Positions 1 through 12,059 of a stretch of DNA of 64,000 bases are shown here, piece after piece. The stretch is from assembly GCF_040939455.1 (NCBI RefSeq), contig NC_134129.1:19976001-20040000 (forward strand). Reading direction: 5' to 3'. The DNA is from Microcebus murinus. Taxonomy: Eukaryota > Chordata > Mammalia > Primates > Cheirogaleidae. Position 1 is the stretch's first letter; each line of letters begins with the position of its first letter. A program made the translations under genes and the position numbers. Under the pieces are notes generated by a model. The model had not been told where the DNA came from. It saw nothing but the letters and a program-made list of their open reading frames with translations, and ran no database searches.

Positions 1-1260
1 GAATTTGATCTTTATATAAATTTTATTTAAAATAGAATTGTCACCATCTGTATTTTTTAAATTAAAAAAGTACTTAAAAAGCGAAGCATATTTTTCTCTC
101 CGGGTCATGGTGTTTTGTTATTTTATTTATTAAAGAGTTTGCTATAGATTTAGTTTTATGCTGGTAAAACACTAAGCTCTATGTCATTGTTATTATTATT
201 GTTATATGTGTAGGTCATTAACATGCGTGGTTTTCTTTTTATGCAGAATCGGGAAGACCTTTAGTATAGAGGACATTGCATTTTGTATACTTGAGAGAGG
301 AATGGCAAAGTAAAGCAAGTGGGAGCTAAGGAGTTCACATGAGTAGAGGAGGGAAAAGTGGCTTCCTAGCTTCCTTGGGTGGGCCACAAATTGAATTGAC
401 ATAACACGGATTAACTCGAGAATAATAATTTTAATTATGTAAATACATATAGGAGTCTCATAAAATATGAGGCTCAAAGAAGGGCCAGATGATTGAAGCT
501 TATAAGGGACGCTGAGCTACAGAGAGCTTGGGGCTGCCAAGAGGTGTTGGCACCAAATCATGGGAGGAGAGGGGAAGAAATGTCGATGACAGTTGCATTG
601 TTACGCAGATAAAAAAAAAATCTCTCAGACGATAGAAGTTGTCTGGGAGTTGTTCTCTTCTTGGGATAGATACCTTTACTAATGGAACTGTTCTTCGTAA
701 AAGGGGAGGGTTCTCAGAGAGCTCCTTCTGTGTCTGAAGGTTTCTTAAAATAACCAGCTCAAAATAATCGATATTCCCCAAAAAAGTACATTTTGGGGTG
801 GTACATCCTGACCTCCCACAGTCATATTTTGGGGTGTTATGTCCTGGGCCTCAACACATAAGCAGTTAGCAAATGAGTATTGGTGCTCAGGACTCAAACT
901 CTCAAGGGAAAAAGGGGTAAATGTATGAGAGTAGGCATGTCACCTGACGGTGACGTGGGCTGTCCGCCCACCTTCGGAGAGCGACTTTCCTGGGTCTGTC
1001 TGTCTTCCAACTCGAAGCAGAAACTCCCCTAGAGATAGAACTGCTGAGTGCCTGGCTCCAGGCCTCCAGGCATATTTTAAAAGAGGAAAGAGCGGTCCCC
1101 TCCTTCCTGCCTTCCTGTTAGAAATGTGGTTGGCCCCCATCTCTCTGTTTTCACAAGGAACTGATTTCCCACCCCCCTTTCTTACTTTCCCACTCAGGAA
1201 GCTCTTCTTCCCGAATTCATTTATCACATTTGACTGGAGTTTTGTGGGGCAGGGGGCAGT
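1..1260. other. Intronic sequence, no gene recognised
   Basis: No exon with convincing splice sites and no classifiable repeat was found. The stretch at 780-855 holds two imperfect copies of a motif built on ATTTTGGGGTG followed by T/C-rich sequence and 'GTCCTG', which hints at a decayed LTR or another old repeat, but I cannot name it. The frames open at 940-1306 lie partly across the following poly-A tract and look like chance. Confidence 0.5.
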
Positions 1261-1263
1261 CAT

Positions 1264-1296
1264 TAAAAAAAAACAAAAAAAAAAAAAAAAAAAAAA
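1264..1296. repeat. Poly-A tract
   Basis: This is a run of A interrupted by a single C. No SINE or L1 body directly precedes it on the plus strand, so it is either a simple repeat or the tail of an insertion whose body has decayed. Confidence 0.8.
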
Positions 1297-1333
1297 GCCT
1301 ATGTGATTATCAAAATGCATAGCGGGTAGGTGG

Positions 1334-1480
1334 TTTTTTTTTTTTTATTTCAGCATATTATGGGGGTACAAATGTTAAGGTTACGTATATTGCCCTTTGC
1401 TCCCCCTCCCTCCTCGAGTCAAAGCTTCAAGCGTGACCAATCCCCCAAACGTTGCACATTTCACTCATTCTGGTGTTTTT
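1334..1480 (-). mobile_element. L1: LINE-1 3'-end fragment, minus strand
   Basis: The block starts with a T-rich tail, then 'CAGCATATTATGGGGGTACA', then the reverse complement of the L1 3' UTR seen in the better-preserved copies near 48.15 kb, 39.4 kb and 59.7 kb. The match continues through 'CAAACGTTGCACATTTCACT' and ends near 1,480. It is strongly 5'-truncated and contains no ORF2 sequence. Confidence 0.85.
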
Positions 1481-2262
1481 AGAGTCAGTCAGAAATAATG
1501 AAAAAAAAAAAACAGTAAAACAACCACTTGCTTTTATAATAAACTGCTTTGTAATTTATTAATTGCTTACATGGATAACCTCATTTGATTAGACTTCTTC
1601 CTTGATTATTTTATAAAAAACAGTTTCCAGATTATCTTCTTGCTCTAAAAAAATTTTTTTTTCTGTGCCTGATAGAAGGTACATACATAAGACAAAGGAA
1701 AATGCCTTAGTATTGTTTATATTGCCACAGGAACACCCTAGGTAGAGTTAGATAATTGGGAAGGCCCATTACTATAATCATCTGACTTCCCAAACTCTTA
1801 AAGGATTCACATTCACTGGACACTTAAACCTTCCATAAGGAGACAGAATACACTTTCAGGGGAAGAATTGTGATGGAAAGCTAAGAGATAATGATGTGTT
1901 TAACTGTTAAAATATTTGCACAATGACCAGAAAAAAATATATGTCGGGCATTCAAATGAGAAGGTCTCAAATTGAGTTCAGAGATGTTAATTTGCCTTCT
2001 GGTCTCTCTGTTAGAGCCCTGTTTTTTATCTGCCATCTCTTCCTGTCTAGGACTCACAGCCACTTTCAACTCAGGGAGTTATTTTGTCAGAACGCCATAA
2101 TCTCCATGGTTCTCCGTAGTGTAGCTTTTTTATAGCCAGCTAACTTTACATCTGTACTGCCTCAATCTGTCCAGACACCTTAATGTGCCTCTATCTTTAT
2201 AGTTATTTTGGGTTTGTTTTTTTTTTTTTTTTTTTTTTTTGCTTTTCATTCACAAGCTTACA
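1481..2262. other. Intronic sequence, no feature recognised
   Basis: This is AT-rich unique-looking DNA that ends in a T-rich stretch just before an Alu. I see no splice-flanked open frame. The short overlapping frames on both strands at 1,881-2,135 have no supporting features. Confidence 0.5.
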
Positions 2263-2618
2263 TTTTTTTTTTTTTTTTTTTTTTTGAGACAGAGTCTCGC
2301 TTTGTTGCCCAGGCTAGAGTGAGTGCCGTGGCGTCAGTCTAGCTCACAGCAACCTCAAACTCCTGGGCTCAAGTGATCCTTCTGCCTCAGCCTCCCAAGT
2401 AGCTGGGACTACAGGCATGTGCCACCATGCCCGGCTAATTTTTTATATATATATATCAGTTGGCCAATTGATTTCTTTCTATTTATAGTAGAGACAGGGT
2501 CTCGCTCTTGCTCAGGCTGGTTTTGAACTCCTGACCTTGAGCAATCCGCCCGCCTCGGCCTCCCAAGAGCTAGGATTACAGGCGTGAGCCACAGCGCCCG
2601 GCCAAGCTTACATTTTTT
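2254..2618 (-). mobile_element. Alu: Alu SINE (strepsirrhine type), minus strand, with target-site duplication
   Basis: A poly-T tail leads into 'GAGACAGAGTCTCGC', both monomers are present, and the element ends 'GCGCCCGGCC' at 2,603. The inter-monomer linker contains a TA run and 'TTGGCCAATTGATTTCTTTC', the lemur/galago-type linker. The flanking direct repeat AAGCTTACATTTTTT (2,254 and 2,604) is a clear target-site duplication, so the boundaries are secure. Confidence 0.95.
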
Positions 2619-5066
2619 TATTTTGTTTTCCCCACTAAGTTGCCCATGTCAGTTCCAGTCCCACCATTCCTCAAAATATCTACACACAGAGAGCTGAGTG
2701 ATTAGAGGCAAAATAAAAATCTGTATAAGGAACCCATAACAATGTCTAGCAAATAGATAAAGCTCAATGATTACTGGTATGTATGCTATATCTGTATCTG
2801 GTACTTCTAATGCCACTTCTAATATAACAAACCCTCAAATAAAATACTGGTATGAATACTATATCTGTATCTACCTTTGTCTGTATCTATGGGGAGAGGA
2901 ATACAGAGAGAGAAAAAATTATGTATATGGCAAAAGAAGGGGAGAGGTGACCTTCCTCTGAAGTCCATAAAATAAAATGTTTACTAGTTCAAAGGGTGAA
3001 ATCAAAGAGATGAAAATTATATTTGAACCTGATATTCCCTAGGGGGTATCTTGCCTTTGAACAGAAATTCTGAATCTCATATTCTCTTATTCTCAGAGAT
3101 GTGCTCTGGTCCATCACATCTGTTCTCTATTCCTCGTCGCAAGAGAAGCCATTCTGAAGCAAGCCCTGCTGCGTATGCATAATAAAAAACCCTTCAGAAA
3201 ACCCCATTTTAACAGATCATTAAATATCATTGCTTGTGAGGGGGTAAAAAAACCCAAGATTCCAGATCAATGCATTTTTATTCTTTTTGGTTTAATTTTT
3301 CTATTAGGATACTTAAACAGAAAAGTGCATGATGCCACTTCTAAAATAACAAACCCTCGAATGAAATCCATATGCAAGGAAATTGAGTGTTTCTTAATAA
3401 ACAAACAAACAAAATCCTCCCTCTATTGCCTAGAGACTTAGATCATAGATGACAGATGTACCTTAAACATGTGTTTAGGTACACCTGGTGTTTAAGGGAC
3501 ACCTGGACACCAGTACAGTTATCAAGTGAGAACCGACAGGCACTGCAGAAATAAACAGATCCTCCCAGGTCTTGTTTCTAACAACTAATATGATGATGCA
3601 GCTTTACTTAGTAGTTGCAGTATTTATAGGCAGAGGAGAGTCCAGCTGAGTTTTACGAGGACAAATGAATCGAAGGCAAGGGCAGTGTAAGAGCGAGAAG
3701 TTCAGAGGCAAAGGACTTCAACAACTGCAGCCCAATTATTCCACTTCTGGACAAGATCATTTTCTTTTAGGATGAAAAATTTGCATATGTCATACTTCCG
3801 GAGCATACTAAACTTCTTATTTGGTGTTATTTTGCAGTTTTTGATATAATTTTGCATTCTATCTCGTGGCCTGATAGGATGATCCCAATTAGGGCATGCT
3901 TCGTGTTATGGGAGTAGTGATAAGAGGTACAGGTGAAGATTAAAAGGCTATTCATTAAGATGCATTCCGGTGGAGCGAGGTTCTCTGAGGGTCCCTCTGG
4001 CCGTGCTCCCAGGTAATTACTCCCTCTGCTACTCCCTCTGTCACCGTGCCAGGAATACACAAGGGCAAATACGAGAGGTGACACCAATTGGTATGGACTC
4101 AGAAAAACTGTCGTAAAAATAATTACTAGCGGTGCCTTTGGTCAAACACCGAATGCAATTGTTTTATTACAGTGATGGCAATGATGAGAAACTCTGTTTC
4201 AACAGAGGAAAGAAACGAACACTAGAGAGATAATTGCTGGAGAAAATTGAGAGGAAAAAAAAATTTTTTTTTTTTTCTAAGAAAGCTAATTGGAACCTCT
4301 TCTTAAAGCCCGTGTTCACCTTTTACGTCCCAAGAGGAAAACTGATGGACACAGGATGCCTTCGCCTGTCTCGATCCCCTGGGATTCCTTCAGTACTTCT
4401 CTCTCGAGCTCCAGAAGGTCTGAGGTCACCAAATAGGTCACGTATAATGTGATTATCGCTTCCTGGTTCTTGCGTCCCTGCTTCTCATTCCCGCTTTCTC
4501 TGCGTGTGTTTGTACCGCGGGCAACTCAGCAGCAAGCCCTGTGCTCCCAGCACCCAATGCAACTCCTCAGGCTGAGCAATTCCATCTTCCAGCATCATCC
4601 CGGGCTTCCCGTAGAGAAAACGGGGCGCTTTTTTTTTTCCTCTGTTACAACGAAGTTTTTGTTGTATTATGTTCAGTCCTTGTGTTGCAGTTGACACAGG
4701 TGTTACATGCTGGCAGGGTTTTTCCCACTTCCTCTGCACAATTAAGGAGATAGATGTTTGTTTAAAGACATTGACTCTCCATGTTGACACACACACACAG
4801 TTGCCGCAAAACCAATTTTGTATTCCAGAGATACAGCAGAGAGGAGAAAGATATACGAGGACTTTGCAGTGATTCATTCGTTGGTTTATTTATTCAACAC
4901 ACGTTATCAAACATCCATAATGTTCCAGATTTATGGGACACAACAGGGGGCTGGAGCTTATATTCTAATCCGGGGAGGGGGTTGCGGAATAAAGAGGAAG
5001 CATAAAAAGTAAATTGTAAAATTGGGAGAGGAATCAGAAGGTAAAGGTCTAGCTGGGGCATGATTT
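2619..5066. other. Intronic sequence with a spaced direct repeat
   Basis: No gene or nameable repeat was found. A motif of about 36 bp starting ATGCCACTTCTAA and ending near CAAACCCTC occurs at about 2,808-2,845 and again at 3,333-3,370, with few differences. This suggests two pieces of one old repeat or a local duplication. A (CA) run of about 10 bp lies near 4,790. The frames at 4,234-5,012 overlap on both strands and look like chance. Confidence 0.45.
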
Positions 5067-5153
5067 AAAATAGGGTGGTCAGGCATTTATTGAAACCTTA
5101 AAATCTGTACCCCCATAATATGCCGAAATAAAAAAAAAAATAGGGTGGTCAGG
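5067..5153 (+). mobile_element. L1: Very short LINE-1 3'-end insertion with 17-bp target-site duplication
   Basis: The duplication AAAATAGGGTGGTCAGG flanks the insert at 5,067-5,083 and 5,137-5,153. The insert is only about 53 bp. It contains the terminal L1 sequence 'TACCCCCATAATATGCCGAA' followed by a poly-A tail. It is a severely 5'-truncated retrotransposition event, and its complete duplication shows it is young. Confidence 0.9.
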
Positions 5154-5249
5154 ATAGAAGTCACAGAGAAAATGACATTGACCAAAGAGACGATGTAAAC
5201 ATTCATCTCATACTTAACCACTTGCACTGCATTTGAAGATGGATTTATT

Positions 5250-5430
5250 TACTTTAAAATATTTGTCGAGTACTCGCTGGGCACAAGGCACAATGCCTTG
5301 TGAAAGACACGTTTAAATCTCTATTTTATACGCCAGTAATCCAGTGTTTGGACAGTTCAAGTGACTTGTTCAACGTCACCCGGCCAGGCAGCCACAACTC
5401 AAGAGTCAGGACCAAGGCCCCTCTGACACC
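5250..5430 (-). repeat. MIR: MIR SINE fragment, minus strand
   Basis: The order of motifs follows the reverse complement of MIR: 'GGCACAAGGCACAATGCC', a region like the 'ATTTTACAGATGAGGAAACTG' core in diverged form, then a 'CAAGTGACTTGTTCAACGTC' stretch corresponding to 'AAGTAACTTGCCCAAGGTCA'. Divergence is high, as expected for an ancient mammalian SINE. Confidence 0.65.
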
Positions 5431-6769
5431 TCCAGGTGTTAGGTTTCTTATCTGATAGTCGGGCACAAATACAGTGTCTCGCCATTTGTTCTGGAGTACA
5501 GCTCTTACAAGGACCTAACAGACAGTAGCAGTTCATTTTGAATGGTCACCATCGTTATTTTTGTTTTCTAACTCTTAAAATAATAATGCAAGCCTGCTGT
5601 GGGAAAGACGTCTCACCCGTACAGCACATGATCTCCTGTGATACCTGCTACAGCCCTTCACAGACGCGAACACTCCGATCGTAGGGAGATGTCTAAATAA
5701 CTTCCCCAACGGCCATCTCCGGCCAAGAGGTGGCTGAGCCCAAGCCTGGACCCAGGCCTGTCTTGTCTTCAAAGGCTGGGCTTGAGGCAGCTGCTCCACA
5801 CACGGTTCCTCCTAAATGAGAAGCTTCCAGACTAAGTGGAGATGCACAGAGTCTCGCAGAAGTTTAAGTGAGACCACGTGGGAGAGGTCTCTGGCTCCCA
5901 GTTGTGCATAAGGAGAGCAGTCAGCGGGGCTGACCAAGGACCACCTGGCTGCAGTAGTGGGTCGCCGGGTGGGCGGCTCTCCTTTCTATCAACCCACGCA
6001 TGGCCCCGGGCAGAGACAGCGGTAACCCGGGCAGTTAGTGTGCACAAGCTTCGTCTGGATTACCAGCAGCCGTGAACATTCGGTACACAGACTGTGGGAC
6101 TGTGGCTGGAGGCTGCTTTGAGTCAAGTGGATAGATACCAACTCTTTCCTGTAGGAAACCCTGGGCCCTCCATCCCCATATCTCTCTGCTGGGGGTGCTT
6201 GCAAATTTCAGGGCTGAAAAGGACCTCCTGGTTACCGCGTTCACTGCTTCCCACATTGAAACGGTAATGAGTCGGGGTCCAAATTGGTGAAGTTGGTTCT
6301 GGAAGATCATTCTGCTGGTTGTTAGCTGGCCTGAGACTCTTGTTAAGTCTCTACACCTGCATCTTTGATCGCCAAATGATGCAAACGTATTTATTATACT
6401 TTTATTTAATTGAGCAATATAAGGAAAGGTTGCCTCTACGGCCCCCAGTACTAGGCTCTTTCCCTAGAGAAACCGTAGTATCGGATTGATGCACTTCCTT
6501 TCAGCCTCTTGGGATCTTTTATTTGGGGCCTGCTCGCTTCCCGAAAAGATGTATGTTGATTTGCTCCTCTATGCCATGGGCGTTAGCGGGGCCAGGCCCC
6601 CGGGGGGGCTGAGAGAGGGTCTGTAATTGTCTAATTGTCTAATTCTACCTGCAACACGGCATGTAAGTTTAATGAATTCTGGGGTGCAGTGATGGTAAAA
6701 TCATTTCTCCCTTATACCTAATCCCAGCTCTTCCACTGAGTTTATCACTAATAAATGTGACATTTTGAT
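5431..6769. other. Intronic sequence, no gene recognised
   Basis: This is moderately GC-rich at 5,580-6,310, where several overlapping frames are open on both strands simply because stops are rare. None has splice sites or a recognisable product. A C/G run sits near 6,598-6,608. No repeat family could be named. Confidence 0.45.
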
Positions 6770-7130
6770 CCGTATCAGCCTGACTGCTTTGTTGATCACT
6801 CATTTGGGTCATTATATTTGTTATTTCCTTAGTTTGTCACTTGTCTAATATTGCAATGGTACCTTATCCTATAGAAATTTTATATTTTAGCAAATCAAAT
6901 CTGTCATGCTTTGCCTTTATTGCTTCTGCGTTATATGACGCAAAAATTATTTTTAAAGAACTTTATATTTCCTTCCAGTGCATTAATAGCTTTATTGTCT
7001 AGGCTTGGCTCTTTAAATCATCCTAAAAATATTTTTATGTAAGGTGTGAGATAGAATTATAGGTGTATCTTCTCGATGGATAGCCAGCCGCCTTAACACA
7101 ATTCATTGAATAGTGCATTCTTTTCTTATC
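6770..7130 (-). mobile_element. L1: Ancient LINE-1 (L1M-type) ORF2 3' fragment, minus strand
   Basis: The end of the block, 'GATGGATAGCCAGCCGCC' followed by 'TTCATTGAATA', matches the widespread mammalian L1 ORF2 stretch 'GATGGATAGCCAGTTGTCCC...TTTATTGAATA' in reverse-complement orientation. The upstream part is AT-rich and also fits an old L1. It is heavily diverged, with no open frame. Confidence 0.65.
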
Positions 7131-8375
7131 AAACTGAAATACCAATTTAATACTAATATTAATTTCTGTGTTCCCTGAGCACCTCATGGAAACTTATGAG
7201 TCACATAACTCATGCCAAGAGCATACTGCTACTAATGCTTCATGTATTTAAACATATTTCTACCTCCAAGCTTTTAATAAGTAATCATTAATATATCTTA
7301 TAATTAAATACAGTTTTCCAAAAGCATCATCAGTGCAGATTCTTCCTTGACACGACCATGTTGATTGATCTGCACAGAAGGTGTTGCCAGTATATCTTTT
7401 TACCTGGTAGTGGTTTCGTTAGTAGCATTTCACGATCTCTTACTTTTAATCTGTAAGGCTTTCATGCCAGAAAAGAAGGCGGATGTTACTGGTGCTATTG
7501 AAAATATTAGGTTCAGACTAAAGTGCACTATAAAGTGACATGAGAAGTTCGAGGCTTCCCAACTCTGACAGCATCAACTCATTATTTAATTAGGCTCTGA
7601 AAGCTCTTAGCAGAAAATTTCTGGCCTGATGTCAGAACCTTCCCTGATCAAGAGGCACACACCGTTGAAAGGTTCAGTCTTAAAGGTGCCTTATTGCACA
7701 AATATAATTCTGATATTTTCAAAATTATAGTGCCTGACAAGTCATAAATCTTAAGATAGTTCCTTTAGCCTCTCTGTTCCTTCTCTGTTATGTTCCTCCT
7801 ACATCTTCTCATCTTATTTCCTTAATTTCACTTTGTAAAATTTGCAGGGGAATTTGCATTTTAAATATATTCTTTTCCTTCTAACCATAGTTGCTTCTCA
7901 TGATAAGCCCATCTAATTAATGTAAAATTCCCATTTTTTTTTTTTTTGTTGGCCTGGATTCACCAAAATATGCATTTGAAAGGATATTGCAACCTAGCCA
8001 TTTGGCTTTGAAATGGAAAAAAAAGTTAAGTTTGTTAAATAGAGATTGTTTGGGTAAAAGTGGCTCCGTTCAGAAATGGCCACAATGAACTGAGTTAGAA
8101 AACACAGTCTATTAACACATTTTCACAACGTCTTAAATGTACTTTGTTAAAATAGCTAGATGTAGTATAGAGTAATGTTTTATCACCAATAATCTAAAGA
8201 AATGCTAATACCCAGGTACAGTTAAGCCCTTTTATCCCAAAATAACTTTTAAAGATATGCATTTTAGTTTAATCCTGTCAAGGCTTGAAATTTATGCATA
8301 GTTATAGCTCTAGTTTAAAATTTCAAGAAATCTGGTTTTAACACCATTTTCAAGATTTTTAAGGTAGCGTATCTC
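7131..8375. other. Intronic AT-rich sequence, nothing recognised
   Basis: No exon, RNA gene or nameable repeat was seen. A 15-base T run sits near 7,934. Composition is uniform and there are no long open frames. Confidence 0.5.
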
Positions 8376-8625
8376 AGAGCTTAACTCAGCGTGAGCTCTA
8401 AAGTCAGACACATCTGAGTCAGAATACGCTCTCTGCCAGCTCCAGTTGTGACCTGCCAAGTTTCCTAACCTCTCTGAGCCTCGGTTTCCTCGTGTGTAAA
8501 ATAGGCACACGAGGCCTCTGCTTCCTGAGGTCATCGTGAGGTGAAAATGAGGAGCTACCTCTAGTGCACTGAGCATGGTGCCTAGTCCATAGGAACCACT
8601 CAATGAATGTTAAGTGCTGTTACAA
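8376..8625 (+). repeat. MIR: MIR SINE, plus strand, nearly full length
   Basis: The motif order matches MIR: 'GAGCTCTAAAGTCAGACA', 'TGTGACCTGCCAAGTTTCC', 'TAACCTCTCTGAGCCTCGG', 'TTTCCTCGTGTGTAAAATAG', 'GTGCCTAGTCCATAGGAACC' and 'ACTCAATGAATGTTAAG'. This is the best-preserved MIR in the window. Confidence 0.9.
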
Positions 8626-9433
8626 CCTTTAACTCACTTGGTAAAATATGAACTAAGTAAAATTGTCCCAGTTCCTTTACTAAGTCTGTTTCTCTCAGCT
8701 CCTTATCTCCTTTAACTAGTGCCTCTACAGGAAAAGGTAACACGCAGTGACATATTGCCATAGTGCCGTGGCCCGTTTACAGGATGGAGGATGAACACAG
8801 AACACAAAAGAAAACACAGACGCACATACAAAGATGGTCACATGACTCAAGTGTCCAATGCACCAGTCAGTTTTATTTTATACTCTAAAAAATTAAAGTT
8901 AGTTCCCTGTATGTGACCACCCAGGCATTTCAGCCATGGCCATAAATTCCAGAACACGTAGCCTTAAGGACACAGATGTCCCCTGACTCAAGGTTTCCTG
9001 GTGGTTGCTCTAGGCGCCAGGCATAGATCACAGACCGAGATTAGCAAGGAGGAGCAAGGCAGCCACGGGGGGCACTTTTGTCCCCAGTTTCTCTTAGGTT
9101 GACCCCCTGTGGCTGTGCCTGGCTTAGGTCGCCCCTCCCTTGAGGGGTCTTACCTGTCACTGACTAACCAGCCATCTTATGGGGCCCAGCAGCAATCACA
9201 GGAACAATGTGTTTATCGTGTGGCCTCCAGACCCCCACTGCCGTGGGGCTGGGCAGCTCTTACTTACTTGCAGCTCAGGTCCTTTGTTATGCCTCTAGGC
9301 AACAGCCTTGTTTGTCACAGGGACCCTGTCTGGAACACATGACTTTCAAACGCTCTGGGCAGAGCACATACATTATTCACTAAATTTAATTCTTAAACCA
9401 GGAAAGTATAATGTCAGTCCCCAACATTATAGG
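8626..9433. other. Intronic sequence, no gene recognised
   Basis: This is unique-looking DNA with one plus-strand open frame at about 9,109-9,342. That frame has no splice context and no product I recognise, so I do not call it a gene. Confidence 0.45.

Positions 9434-9470
<37 letters not shown>
9434..9470. repeat. (TG)n microsatellite
   Basis: This is an uninterrupted TG dinucleotide run of about 18 units and probably a polymorphic locus. Confidence 0.95.
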
Positions 9471-9471
<1 letters not shown>

Positions 9472-9751
9472 ACCTTGCAGCCCTCTCCACTTCTTGAAAT
9501 AGACCTTTTCCCCCAGGACACAAGAATGAACGAGAAGCTCAATCTAGGCCAATAGTAATAAAATAATGGTGCCAATAACACCCACTCTGGCCTTAAAGGA
9601 TGGGGGCACGTGACCCTTTTAGGAGAGTGACAGTAAATACCTGGAATTCTTTCTATGGTGTGTGTTGCTATCATAATGATCTGCTCATAAATACACACTG
9701 ATTATATTTTTTCTAAATCCAAATATTCCCAACCTCTCTGGTCAGTAACTT

Positions 9752-9770
9752 GAAATGCACATTTATGTAT

Positions 9771-9813
<43 letters not shown>

Positions 9814-10149
9814 TTGAGACAGAGTCTCGCTTTGTTGCCCAGGCTAGAGTGAGTGCCGTGGCGTCAGCCTAGCTCACAGTAACCTCAAACTCCTGGGCTC
9901 AAGCGATCCTCCTGCCTCAGCCTCCCGAGTAGCTGGGACTACAGGCATGCGCCACCATGCCCAGCTAATTTTTTCTATATATATATTAGTTGGCCAATTA
10001 CTTTTCTTTCTATTTATAGTAGAGACGGGGTCTCGCTCTTGCTCAGGCTGGTTTTGAACTCCTGACCTCGAGCAATCCACCCGCCTCAGCCTCCCAGAGT
10101 GCTAGGATGACAGGCGTGAGCCACCGCGCCCGGCCGAAATGCACATTTA
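9752..10149 (-). mobile_element. Alu: Alu SINE, minus strand, with expanded (TTTA)n tail and target-site duplication
   Basis: The target-site duplication GAAATGCACATTTA is present at 9,752-9,765 and 10,136-10,149. The tail has become a TTTA tetranucleotide array of about 50 bp. The body runs from 'GAGACAGAGTCTCGC' to 'GCGCCCGGCC' and contains the strepsirrhine linker with 'TTGGCCAATTACTTTTCTTT'. It is young and full length. Confidence 0.95.
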
Positions 10150-12055
10150 AAAAGTTAAGTTTATGCATTCAACATTAAGTGTTAGAGTCCTCCAGGGATA
10201 AATACAACCAACACCACACATCACTCAGCTTGTTTCAGGAAGAGAGGTTTTCGTTATATTTCAGTGTTAATTGCATCTAATAAAATATCTAAACAGTTTT
10301 ATAAAGAGGAATTTTTCTCATAAGATTTACATTTTATCTAGTGTAAAATACTTGTCTAAGAGGTGTGCTAGCCAGAGGGATCACTGATCCGGACAGCCAA
10401 ACACTGTTAGGACCACCTTTCAGTTCTCATTCTCTCTTACTGTGGTTGGGGTCAGGGAAATTATTCACCTGAGACCTTTTTTGGCCAGAGACATAAAGGC
10501 CTTTGCTTTCTTTCCCCTCATATACAGTGTAACGTACTCCAGATTATTTGCCTCCCAATCCTCATCTTTGCTGTAGATTAGGGGGCTGATTTGGTGGAGT
10601 ATTATGTTGTCCCCGTATAGGTTATAGATACATTACTATATCTCGAAGCTTGGGGTTTGTCACGTAAGGTAGGTTGGTGTCCCAAGTGTATTCTCAGACA
10701 CAGCCAATAAGGAAGTTACTCCATGTATACAAGTATAGTTATCAAGAGAAAGCCATTTATCATTCACATAGGTAAAGAATTAAAGACAGGAATAGATGTA
10801 GCATCTATGATATTTTGAATTTTTCCAATTTGGCTTGCACGGAGGGTGGAAGTAATAGAAAACGAGTTTTAGAGTTCAAGTTGGAACTAGGCCATGGAAG
10901 GTCTTGTCTGTGGAGCTAAGAGATTTGGATCTGTTTCTGAAAGCCATTGATATTTTCTGAGAACAGGTACTGTAGTAAGAGTCATGATTTAGTGCTAGGT
11001 ATCTGGGACCATTGTCTTAGCGTGGGTGTCAGAGGTAGAAATCAGAGGCGAAAGGGTCTCTAGAGGCCAGTTGCAATCGATTCAGTAAGAGTTAAAGACG
11101 GTCATAACTGTGAGGGTGAAGACTGAAGATGAGGAAAATAATTGAGGTATTATCAGAGCACACTCAACAAGATCAGCTTAACTGTTCACAGAGGGAGAGA
11201 AGTGGGTAGAGAAAGTGGGAAACAAAATAGTGAAGATGACTCCGGAATTTCAAACCTGGGCAATTACAAAGATTGTATGGTGCTTTTACAAAAAAGAAAA
11301 AAAAAAAATAGAAAACCCAGGAAGAGGAACTGGTTGAGAGGGAAAAGAATAGTGGGGTTATTTTTTGACATATGGTTTTTTGAAGTTTAGGAGATATCCG
11401 AAAGGCAGTAAAAACATGAGACTGGAACTTCAAAGGAATGATCAGCTGCTTGACATGTGTGGAGTCAGCTACAGATATGAGACGACTCAGTGATTGTGCA
11501 TACATGTATTTGTGCTTGTGTGCATGTGTTGGAATGGGTAGGTGGGTGGCTGTATCAGTGTGTTTATGGAAAAAGAGAGAACATGGTGTGTTGTGGGAAC
11601 AGAGAAGATGTAGGAAGACTGCACACCTCATTATTTAGATAAGGGTTGATCTATATGATTGAGGAGAATTTAGACTAGATATGACAATTGTTTTTCAAAA
11701 TTCTAAGGACTGTTAGTTGAAAGAGGGGAATAGATTGATTCTCTATTGCTCCAGAAGGCAGAAATAGGACCAGTGGATGGCATTGTTTTAGGAGACAGAT
11801 TATGGCTGAACATAGGAATTTTCAAACATTTAGGGAACCCTCAAAGTAGGAAGATTTGCACTACAGTGTTATGGGATTATCACTACTAGAGAAGCCTAAG
11901 CATAAACAAGATGACTACTTGACAGAACCTGCCGGAAATTTTATGTTAATAGAGAAATTAAGATCCTGCGATTCATATTCAGTATCATCCACTTATTACG
12001 GATTATATTATGCTCACTTACACAAGATGAGAAACTCAACGTCTACCAACGGCCA
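10150..12055. other. Intronic sequence, probable remnants of an old interspersed repeat
   Basis: The segment from about 10,860 to 11,110 ('GGCCATGGAAGGTCTTGTC', 'GGATCTGTTTCTGAAAGCCATTG', 'GAGAACAGGTACTG') has the flavour of an ancient mammalian interspersed repeat. A similar character recurs at about 14,780-15,130. I cannot assign the family. No exon was seen. Confidence 0.35.
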
Positions 12056-12059
12056 GGCG

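Noticed and set aside
9415..9480. CRISPR-like or regularly spaced array
   Set aside because: All short-period repetition in the window is microsatellite or transposon-internal. There are no repeat-spacer units, and the genome is a primate's.
9414..9698. Open frame containing a His-Thr repeat
   Set aside because: The repeat is simply the translation of the (TG)n microsatellite. The similar cases at 16.2-16.5 kb and 50.5-50.8 kb are rejected for the same reason.
11173..11631. 152-codon open frame on the minus strand
   Set aside because: It runs through an A-rich/T-rich stretch and a (CA)-like region, encodes long Phe and Ser/Thr/His runs, and overlaps an open frame on the other strand. There is no splice context.
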